From positions 553,501 through 617,500 of the forward strand of contig NZ_CP074380.1 in NCBI RefSeq assembly GCF_022695595.1: a stretch of DNA of 64,000 nt, given 5' to 3'. A program made the translations under genes and the position numbers. A model generated the notes under the pieces. The model ran no database searches and was not told the DNA's origin. It was given only the letters and a program-made list of their open reading frames with translations. Shown piece after piece: positions 54,827 to 64,000 of this stretch. Positions within the stretch are counted from its first letter, which is position 1. Every line of letters begins with the position of its first letter. The DNA comes from Streptomyces sp. MST-110588. GTDB lineage: Bacteria > Actinomycetota > Actinomycetes > Streptomycetales > Streptomycetaceae.

Positions 54827-55996
54827 TCACTGCGATGACGACCGAGCGTAGTCAGGCCGCTTCGCCTCCCGCAAGGCGTCCACGACGATCTTCTGCTGAC
54901 GGGTCACAGACACCTTGGCCTGCTCCTTCTCCAAAGTCTGAACCACCCCTCCCGGGATGTTCAGAGCCGGTTCCAGATCCTCGGGCTTGCCGATCACTTT
55001 GAAGCGGTACGGCGGGGCGACGCGCTTGCCGTCGACCTCCACCCCGCCCCGTACGTCCGAGAAGTACGTATTGGCCACCACCCGGACGTCATTGACCTGG
55101 ATGGCCTCCGCGCCCGCCGCCCGCAATTCCTGGATGGTGTCCAGGAGTTTGTCCGCCTCCACGGAATGCGAGGCGTCGTCGATCGTGAGAGTGATGCCCG
55201 GACCCTGGGCCGCGGCCGTGCCGGCCAGCACACCGAGCTGCTGTTCCTTCTCCACCGTCTGTTTACGGGCCTCCTCGGCCTGGTCCGAGCTGTTCTCCAG
55301 CTCGGCCTTCTGGCTTTCCAACCTGTGCTGTTCATCGGTCAGACGCTGCGAGCGGTTGTCCAGCTCATCCAGAATGCGCACCAGATCCTCCTGGCGCGCC
55401 CCGCGCAGCGCACTGCTGTCACTGGTGGAACGTACCTGAATCGCCAGGCCGAGGCCGAGAATGAACAGCAGCAGGGCGACAATCAGTTGAGCCCGGGTCA
55501 GCCGTGGCGGCCACAGACCGGCGATCAGCCGCTGCCGGCCGGTCATCGTACGGTCCGGGCCGCCGGGCGCGTCGGAATCCGCCTCCCCGGCGGCACCGGC
55601 CGGACCGGAGTCCGTCGGGGCCTCCGGGGGCGTGGGCCGCCGGGCGGGGGGCTTCCAGCTCCCCTGCTGGGGCCCTGTCGTGGGCCGCTGCTCCGGGGGC
55701 TGCTTCCGTTCCGGCGTCGTCTGCTGCTCCGGCGCCGGTTCCGGTGTCTGCTCCGGCGCCTGTGTCCGCGCCGGCAGCTCCTGGCGCTCCGAGGTCTGCC
55801 CGTGCTCCGGAGTCTGCTCCCGCGCCGGTGGCTCGTGTCCCGGCGCCTGCTTCCGCGGCTGTTCCTGCGGCTGCTCCTGTGGCTGCCGTCGCTCCGGCGT
55901 CTCCTCCGGCCCCTGAGCACCGTTGGCCCCGCCGGCCCCGCCGGCCCCGCCGGTTGGGTTGGCCCCGTTCGCTTCGTCGGCTCCCATCGGCCTCAC
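54827..55996 (-). CDS. DUF881 family protein with long Pro/Gln/Glu-rich N-terminal tail
   Basis: This 389-residue protein has a ~150-residue disordered N-terminus with repeats rich in EQ, PE and RQ. One transmembrane segment follows (RAQLIVALLLFILGLGLAIQV, ~168-188), then a coiled coil (EDLVRILDELDNRSQRLTDEQHRLESQKAELENSSDQAEEARKQ). The C-terminus is a DUF881 domain (GPGITLTIDDASHSVEADKLLDTIQELRAAGAEAIQVNDVRVVANTYF). GTG 55996 overlaps the stop of the Sbp gene (GTGA). It is predicted to be anchored in the membrane with the DUF881 domain outside. It is paired with a second DUF881 and a small membrane protein in a conserved actinobacterial operon linked to the cell envelope and division. Confidence 0.85.
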   Translation of the reverse strand: MRPMGADEANGANPTGGAGGAGGANGAQGPEETPERRQPQEQPQEQPRKQAPGHEPPAREQTPEHGQTSERQELPARTQAPEQTPEPAPEQQTTPERKQPPEQRPTTGPQQGSWKPPARRPTPPEAPTDSGPAGAAGEADSDAPGGPDRTMTGRQRLIAGLWPPRLTRAQLIVALLLFILGLGLAIQVRSTSDSSALRGARQEDLVRILDELDNRSQRLTDEQHRLESQKAELENSSDQAEEARKQTVEKEQQLGVLAGTAAAQGPGITLTIDDASHSVEADKLLDTIQELRAAGAEAIQVNDVRVVANTYFSDVRGGVEVDGKRVAPPYRFKVIGKPEDLEPALNIPGGVVQTLEKEQAKVSVTRQQKIVVDALREAKRPDYARSSSQ

Positions 55997-56325
55997 GCCC
56001 TGAAGACGTGCCGGCGGATGGCCGCGGCGTTGGAGAAGATGCGGATGCCGAGCACGACGACCACACCGGTGGACAGTTGGGCACCCACGCCCAGTTTGTC
56101 ACCGAGGAAGACGATCAGTGCGGCCACGACCACGTTCGACAGGAAGGACACGACGAAGACCTTGTCGTCGAAGATGCCGTCCAGCATGGCGCGCAGCCCG
56201 CCGAAGACGGCGTCCAGCGCCGCGACGACGGCGATCGGCAGATAGGGCTCGACCACCGTCGGCACCACGGGCCGCACCACCAGCCCGACCACGACTCCCA
56301 CGATGAGGCCCAGTACGGCGATCAC
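55993..56325 (-). CDS. Small basic protein (Sbp) family membrane protein
   Basis: This 110-residue protein has three to four hydrophobic segments (MIAVLGLIVGVVVGLVVRPVVP, PYLPIAVVAALDAVFGGLRAML, VFVVSFLSNVVVAALIVFLGDKLGV, LSTGVVVVLGIRIFSNAAAIRRHVF), matching the DUF1290/Sbp family found beside ftsZ or DUF881 genes. Both ends overlap neighbours by GTGA, so the three genes are tightly coupled and probably act as one membrane complex. Confidence 0.87.
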   Translation of the reverse strand: MIAVLGLIVGVVVGLVVRPVVPTVVEPYLPIAVVAALDAVFGGLRAMLDGIFDDKVFVVSFLSNVVVAALIVFLGDKLGVGAQLSTGVVVVLGIRIFSNAAAIRRHVFRA

Positions 56326-57245
56326 GATGTGCCCTTTCCTGTGTCGGCGCCGCCCGCCCTGGCGGCGCCGGCCTTCGGCTGTGCGGTACGTACGATCAAA
56401 CTGGGCGCGGGCGGCAGCCTGACCTCGGACTCGGCGGAGATCTTGGTGCGGATGCCGTAATCCTTCTGTAGTACGTGGAGGTACTGCCCGTCGGCACTCT
56501 TGTGGAATGCGTCGCTGAGCCGCTGCCCGTCCCCCACCGCCAGCACCGTGTACGGCGGCGCCAGCGGCTTGTTGTCGACCAGTATGGCGTCTCCCGCCGC
56601 CCTGATCGCCGAGAGGGAGGTGAGTCGCTGACCGTTGACGGAAACGGCCTCGGCGCCGGACTCCCACAAGCCGTTGACGACCCGCTGCATGTCGCGGTCG
56701 CGCAGCCGGCCGGTGTCGGAGAAACCGCTGCTGCCGCGCGGGCCGTCGCCACCGCCGGAGTGCGCCTCCTTGGCGTCGTCGACCACCAGCTTCACACCGG
56801 GCCCGGTGACCTGGGTGGAGCCCGCCAGCAGCGCCAGCAACTCGGCCCGGTCCCCGCCGTGCTTGGTCAGGGCCTCGCGCTGCATGGACCCCACGTCCTC
56901 GCGCAGCGTGTCGACGTGCTTTTGCACCTCGTCCGCCTCGGTCGTGCCCCGCTCGATGCGGTGGATCAGTTCCTCGCGCTCCTTGGCCAGCGTCGGTGCC
57001 GATATCCGCGCCTGGGCGGCGCCCACCGTGACCACCACCGCGGCCAGCACCAGACCGGCCGCCAGGCCCAACTTCGCCCGCAGCGTACGCGGTAGACCCC
57101 GTAGGCCGGCCTCCGACCTGCGCGCGGCTGCCTCGGCGTAACCGTCGTCCAGACTGTGGTCCATGACGTTGGTCAGCAGCGACATGGACGCATCGGGACG
57201 CGGCGCGTGGGCGGTGTTGCTCCGATCGGGGCGCTGCTGCGACAT
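56322..57245 (-). CDS. DUF881 family protein
   Basis: This ~307-residue protein has a cytoplasmic N-terminus, one transmembrane segment (KLGLAAGLVLAAVVVTVGAAQA) and a coiled-coil stretch (REELIHRIERGTTEADEVQKHVDTLREDVGSMQREAL). A DUF881 domain follows: VTGPGVKLVVDDAKE, GLWESGAEAVSVNGQRLTSLSAIRAAGDAILVDNKPLAPPYTVLAVG. It is first in the DUF881-Sbp-DUF881 unit. Start 57245 (MSQQRPD) or 57254 is possible. Confidence 0.85.
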   Translation of the reverse strand: MSQQRPDRSNTAHAPRPDASMSLLTNVMDHSLDDGYAEAAARRSEAGLRGLPRTLRAKLGLAAGLVLAAVVVTVGAAQARISAPTLAKEREELIHRIERGTTEADEVQKHVDTLREDVGSMQREALTKHGGDRAELLALLAGSTQVTGPGVKLVVDDAKEAHSGGGDGPRGSSGFSDTGRLRDRDMQRVVNGLWESGAEAVSVNGQRLTSLSAIRAAGDAILVDNKPLAPPYTVLAVGDGQRLSDAFHKSADGQYLHVLQKDYGIRTKISAESEVRLPPAPSLIVRTAQPKAGAARAGGADTGKGTS

Positions 57246-57339
57246 GCCGCACATCGTCGCACGTCGGCGGCACAGTCTCCCAATGGCCCCACCGGCGTGC
57301 CGAATCGTGACACGCCGGTGGGGCCGGCAGGCTCACACC

Positions 57340-59835
57340 TCAGCGGCCGGCGCTGTCCACCACCGCGGACCACTCGTCCAGCAACTGCTGGGCGGACGCC
57401 TCGTCCGGGCCTTCCGCCCACAGATGGGTGACGGCCTCCGCCGGGTCGGGCAGCACCAGCACCCAGCGGCCGTCGGCCTCCACGACCCGTACGCCGTCGG
57501 TGGTGTCCACCGACCGGTCACCCGCCGCTTCGACGACATGCCGCATGACCAGGCCCTTGACCGCCCATGGCGTCGCCAGGTCGCGCCGCTGCACATGGGC
57601 GCGCGGAATGCGGGCGTCTATCTGACTGAGCGTGAGCTGGGTACGTGCCACCAGCCCGATCAGCCGTACGAACGCGGCGGCACCGTCGAAGACACTGCTG
57701 AACTCCGGGACGATGAAGCCGCCACGGCCGTCACCGCCGAAGATCGTGTCGTCACCGCGGCCCACCCGCGTCAGATCACCGGGCGAGGTGGCCGTCCACT
57801 CCACCTGCGTACCGTGGTAGGCGGCGACCTGTTCCGCGATCCGGGTCGTGGTCACGGGCAGCGCCACCCGGCCGCTGCGCCGCTCGGCCGCCACCAGGTC
57901 GAGCATGACCAGCAGGGCGCGGTCGTCCTCGATGATCCGCCCCCGCTCGTCCACCAGGGACAGCCGCTCCCCGACCGGGTCGAACCGCACGCCGAACGCC
58001 GCGCGGGCCGAGGCCACGATCTCACCCAGCCGTACGAGACCGGAGCGCCGGGCATCGGCGGTCTCGGTCGGCCGGGACTCGTCCAGTCCGGGATTGATGG
58101 TCAGTGAATCGACACCCAGCCGGCCCAGCAGGCTCGGCAGCACCAGGCCCGCACTGCCGTTGGAGGCGTCCACGACCACCTTCAGGCCGGACTCGCTGAT
58201 GCCGGTGGTGTTCATGGCCCGCAGCAGGGAGCCGGTGTAGGAGTCGAAGACGCTGGAGGGGAAGTGCAGGTCGCCGATCTCGCCCGGGAACGCCCGCCGG
58301 TACTCCTGGCGCGCGTAGACCCGGTCCAGCTTGCGCTGTCCGGCCTGCGAGAGGTCGGCGCCGCGCTCGTCGAAGAACATGATGTCGACGGAATCGGGGA
58401 CCCCGGGGGTGGTCCGCACCATGATGCCGCCGGCGCTGCCCCGGGCCGTCTGCTGGCGGGCCACCGGCAGCGGTACGTTCTCCAGGTCCCGTACGTCGAT
58501 GGCGCTGGCCTGGAGCGCGGAGATCACCGCTCGTTTCAGGGCCCGCGCGCCCCGGGAGTGGTCACGCGCCGTGGTGACCGTGGAGCCCTTCTTCAGGGTC
58601 GTGGCGTACGCCCCGGCGAGCCGTACCGCGAGCTCCGGGGTGATCTCGACGTTGAGGATGCCGGAGACGCCCCGCGCGCCGAACAGATGGGCCTGGCCGC
58701 GGGACTCCCAGATCACCGAGGTGTTGACGAAGGCGCCGGCCTCGATGGTCTTGAACGGGTAGACCCGTACATTGCCCTGAACAATCGATTCCTCACCGAC
58801 CAGACACTCGTCGCCGATGACCGCGCCGTCCTCGATCCGGGCGGCACGCATGACGTCGGTGTTCTTGCCGATGACACAGCCGCGCAGATTGCTCTGCTGC
58901 CCGATGTAGACGTTGTCGTGCACCACGGCCTTGTGGAGGAAGGCGCCGCTCTTGACCACGACGTTGGAGCCCACGATGGTGTGCTCGCGGATCTCCGCGC
59001 CCGCTTCGACCTTCGCGTAGTCGCCGATGTACAGGGGGCCGCGCAGGACCGCGTCCGGATGCACCTCGGCGCCCTCGGCGACCCATACGCCGGGCGAGAT
59101 CTCGAAGCCGTCGATGTCGACGTCGACCTTGCCCTCCAGGACGTCGGCCTGGGCCTTGACATAGCTCTCGTGGGTGCCGACGTCCTCCCAGTAGCCCTCG
59201 GCGATGTAGCCGTAGACGGGCTTGCCCTCCTTCATGAGCTGCGGGAAGACATCACCGGACCAGTCCACCGGAACGTCGGGCTCGACGTAGTCGAAGACCT
59301 CGGGCTCCATGACGTAGATACCGGTGTTGACGGTGTCGGAGAACACCTGGCCCCACGTCGGCTTCTCCAGGAAGCGCTCTACCTTGCCTTCCTCGTCGAC
59401 GATCGTGATACCGAATTCCAGGGGGTTGGGGACCCTCGTGAGGCAGACGGTGACGAGCGCGCCCTTTTCTTTGTGGAAACGGATCAGCTCGGTGAGATCG
59501 AAGTCGGTGAGGGCGTCACCCGAGATCACGAGGAAGGCGTCGTCCTTGAGGGCCTCCTCGGCGTTCTTCACGCTGCCGGCGGTCCCCAGGGGCTTTTCCT
59601 CGTTGGCATAGGTGAGCTCCATGCCGAGCTCTTCCCCGTCACCGAAGTAGTTCCGCACAAGAGACGCAAGGAATTGCACGGTCACCACGGTCTCGCTGAG
59701 TCCATGCCGTTTCAGCAGCCGCAGTACATGTTCCATGATCGGCCTGTTGGCCACAGGCAGCAGCGGCTTGGGCATGCTCGATGTCATGGGGCGAAGACGG
59801 GTGCCCTCGCCACCGGCCATCACGACGGCCTTCAT
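57340..59835 (-). CDS. Mannose-1-phosphate guanylyltransferase-like nucleotidyltransferase fused to a degenerate phosphomutase
   Basis: This 831-residue protein has three parts. Residues ~1-240 are a nucleotidyltransferase ([52 protein letters not shown]). Residues ~250-370 are a left-handed beta-helix with hexapeptide repeats ([25 protein letters not shown]). Residues ~380-831 have the phosphoglucomutase/phosphomannomutase fold. In that last part the phosphoserine loop (normally TASHNP) reads [13 protein letters not shown], and the metal loop (normally DPDGDR) reads DPVGERL, so mutase activity is doubtful. The first domain is intact and likely makes GDP-mannose or a related sugar nucleotide for envelope glycans. 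The phosphatidyltransferase gene lies just upstream. Confidence 0.85.
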   Translation of the reverse strand: MKAVVMAGGEGTRLRPMTSSMPKPLLPVANRPIMEHVLRLLKRHGLSETVVTVQFLASLVRNYFGDGEELGMELTYANEEKPLGTAGSVKNAEEALKDDAFLVISGDALTDFDLTELIRFHKEKGALVTVCLTRVPNPLEFGITIVDEEGKVERFLEKPTWGQVFSDTVNTGIYVMEPEVFDYVEPDVPVDWSGDVFPQLMKEGKPVYGYIAEGYWEDVGTHESYVKAQADVLEGKVDVDIDGFEISPGVWVAEGAEVHPDAVLRGPLYIGDYAKVEAGAEIREHTIVGSNVVVKSGAFLHKAVVHDNVYIGQQSNLRGCVIGKNTDVMRAARIEDGAVIGDECLVGEESIVQGNVRVYPFKTIEAGAFVNTSVIWESRGQAHLFGARGVSGILNVEITPELAVRLAGAYATTLKKGSTVTTARDHSRGARALKRAVISALQASAIDVRDLENVPLPVARQQTARGSAGGIMVRTTPGVPDSVDIMFFDERGADLSQAGQRKLDRVYARQEYRRAFPGEIGDLHFPSSVFDSYTGSLLRAMNTTGISESGLKVVVDASNGSAGLVLPSLLGRLGVDSLTINPGLDESRPTETADARRSGLVRLGEIVASARAAFGVRFDPVGERLSLVDERGRIIEDDRALLVMLDLVAAERRSGRVALPVTTTRIAEQVAAYHGTQVEWTATSPGDLTRVGRGDDTIFGGDGRGGFIVPEFSSVFDGAAAFVRLIGLVARTQLTLSQIDARIPRAHVQRRDLATPWAVKGLVMRHVVEAAGDRSVDTTDGVRVVEADGRWVLVLPDPAEAVTHLWAEGPDEASAQQLLDEWSAVVDSAGR

Positions 59836-59990
59836 GTCGGAAGCGTCCTCCTCGAAGAGACGACAATCTTGCCGACCTCACCCGCCCGTCCGGGCCGTAG
59901 CCTCCGGTCCCCCGCCGTTCCGCGGTTTCCGAGCACGAGGTCCGGCCGGTACGCACCGGCCGGACCTGGCCTCCCGTCCCTGCGGGGGGC

Positions 59991-60602
59991 TCAGTCGACT
60001 GTGGCGTCCGCCCTGATCAGTCGGCGAACCTGTACCACGTAGAGGATCCCTGCCCACCAATACAGCGCTGTACCCCATCCGGCGAAAGCCCATCCGAAAA
60101 TTCCTGCGATGGTGTTGAACCAGTGGTGCCCGTAACTGAGCAGAAGCAACGGGAACGCATACATCAAGTTGAATGTAGCCGCCTTGCCCAGGAAGTTCAC
60201 CTGGGGAGGGCCGTAGCGGTGCCGGGCGAGGACGGAGACGGCGATCAGCAGCATCAGTTCGCGGGCCAGCAGCGCCGCGGTGAGCCACAGCGGAAGGATT
60301 CCGCGCCACGTCAGTCCGACCAGCGTCGACAGGATGTACAGCCGGTCGGCGGCCGGGTCCAGGACCCGGCCGAGCCGGCTGATCTGATTCCAGCGGCGGG
60401 CCAGCTTCCCGTCGAGGTAGTCACTGACACCGCTGAGGGCGAGCACCACCAGCGCCCAGTAGTTCGCCGACTCCGGGCCGCCGAACTCCGGCCACAGGAT
60501 CAGCCACAAGAACACCGGCACGCCGACGAGACGGGCCATGCTCAGAATGTTCGGGATGGTGAGGACGCGATCCGTCTGGACCTGCGTCTCCTGGACCTCC
60601 AC
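59991..60602 (-). CDS. CDP-alcohol phosphatidyltransferase (PgsA-like)
   Basis: This 203-residue membrane enzyme has the CDP-alcohol phosphatidyltransferase signature D-x2-D-G-x2-A-R-x8-G-x3-D-x3-D, here SDYLDGKLARRWNQISRLGRVLDPAADRLY. Four to six hydrophobic helices surround it (VGVPVFLWLILW, ILPLWLTAALLARELMLLIAVSVLA, NLMYAFPLLLLSYGH). It transfers a phosphatidyl group from CDP-diacylglycerol to an alcohol. It corresponds by position to the PgsA2-type gene at the end of the mycobacterial gcvP-garA block; the exact alcohol is unproven. Confidence 0.85.
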   Translation of the reverse strand: MEVQETQVQTDRVLTIPNILSMARLVGVPVFLWLILWPEFGGPESANYWALVVLALSGVSDYLDGKLARRWNQISRLGRVLDPAADRLYILSTLVGLTWRGILPLWLTAALLARELMLLIAVSVLARHRYGPPQVNFLGKAATFNLMYAFPLLLLSYGHHWFNTIAGIFGWAFAGWGTALYWWAGILYVVQVRRLIRADATVD

Positions 60603-60700
60603 CCGGGGGCCTCCTGTGGGGAACGTACCGACGATGCACCCCGACCTTACCTGGCCCGTTCACGGACCCGCGCCGCGGGGCCCGGGCCCACAAATGCAGA

Positions 60701-60728
60701 AAGCCCCGCACCATACGGTGCGGGGCTT
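60701..60728 (-). terminator. rRNA operon terminator
   Basis: GCCCCGCACC (60703-60712) and GGTGCGGGGC (60717-60726) form a perfect 10-bp stem with loop ATAC, extended by AA/TT. On the minus strand, TTTCTGC follows the stem. It lies 13 bases beyond the 5S gene end. Confidence 0.85.
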
Positions 60729-60740
60729 CCCCTAAAGTTT

Positions 60741-60859
60741 GTTCGGCGGCGTCCTACTCTCCCACAGGGTCCCCCCTGCAGTACCATCGGCGCTGAAAGG
60801 CTTAGCTTCCGGGTTCGGAATGTAACCGGGCGTTTCCCTAACGCTATGACCACCGAAAC
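60741..60859 (-). rRNA. rrf: 5S ribosomal RNA
   Basis: The minus strand reads GTTTCGGTGGTCATAGCGTTA, through CCGAACCCGGAAGCTAAG, to GGGAGAGTAGGACGCCGCC, the standard actinobacterial 5S sequence of ~119 bases. It is preceded on the same strand by 23S with a short spacer of ~73 bases and followed by a terminator. Confidence 0.95.
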
Positions 60860-60932
60860 ACTATGAAGATGAACTCCAGCCAGCACAGGCGAGTTCGTTA
60901 CTTCAGAACCTACACAGTGGACGCGAGCAACT

Positions 60933-64000
<3,068 letters not shown>

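Noticed and set aside
58264..60042. 592-codon plus-strand open frame opposite the nucleotidyltransferase gene
   Set aside because: It is the antisense shadow of a clearly conserved gene and has no domain or ribosome site.

Overview
The window looks like Streptomyces chromosome. GC content is very high, coding capacity follows typical actinomycete codon use, many starts are GTG, and several signatures are lineage-typical: a rifamycin-associated element in front of a helR gene, DUF5999, MatB, the gcvP-MerR-DUF151-MerR-FHA-DUF881-Sbp-DUF881 block also known from mycobacteria, and at the right edge an actinobacterial rRNA operon end (5S and 23S, minus strand).

Layout. (1) 1-9.7 kb is a specialised-metabolite locus. 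A divergent membrane acyltransferase (cut by the left edge) faces a run of six plus-strand genes: beta-propeller protein, MFS exporter, GTP cyclohydrolase II, WD40 protein, flavin reductase and FGE/SUMF1-fold protein. The combination of GTP cyclohydrolase II, WD-repeat protein and SUMF1-type protein matches toxB, toxC and toxD of the toxoflavin (pyrimidotriazine, 7-azapteridine) operon of Burkholderia. This locus differs in carrying a second propeller protein, a flavin reductase with an extra C-terminal domain, and two tiny candidate ORFs (14 and 33 codons). No toxE-like deaminase/reductase and no toxA-like methyltransferase is inside the window. This is the most promising candidate for an undescribed pathway here. 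(2) 9.7-12 kb holds an orphan pair of type VII secretion (ESX) substrate-like proteins and a frameshifted neighbour. (3) 12.2-15.9 kb is a D-malate/tartrate catabolic unit: LysR regulator, decarboxylating dehydrogenase, C4-dicarboxylate transporter. (4) 16-33.9 kb is mixed metabolism: DPP-IV-like peptidase, Rieske lipoprotein, a cysteine-hydrolase-fold protein without its catalytic Cys, MatB with a fused carboxyltransferase, an IS110 relic, LysR/EamA and MocR/PPOX divergent pairs, two more EamA transporters, and a Clp-N protein. (5) 34.2-46.2 kb runs from the rifamycin element and helR through PadR, a deleted kinase pseudogene, PhzF, a CPBP protease, a VWA protein and a glutamate-cysteine-ligase-family enzyme to DUF5999. 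(6) 46.4-60.6 kb is conserved core: gcvP under a tandem glycine riboswitch, PRC-barrel protein, dinB, two MerR regulators, DUF151 nuclease, GarA-type FHA protein, the DUF881-Sbp-DUF881 operon, a nucleotidyltransferase/phosphomutase fusion and a CDP-alcohol phosphatidyltransferase. (7) 60.7-64 kb is the rRNA operon end.

Caution on sequence quality: at least eight otherwise ordinary genes or relics are broken by what looks like loss of a single base, mostly at runs of four C or G where the family protein needs five. This points to homopolymer under-calling or recurrent slippage, so 'pseudogene' calls for dinB, DUF151, the carboxyltransferase and similar genes should be read as 'frameshifted in this sequence'. 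The kinase pseudogene (internal deletion) and the IS110 relic look genuinely decayed.
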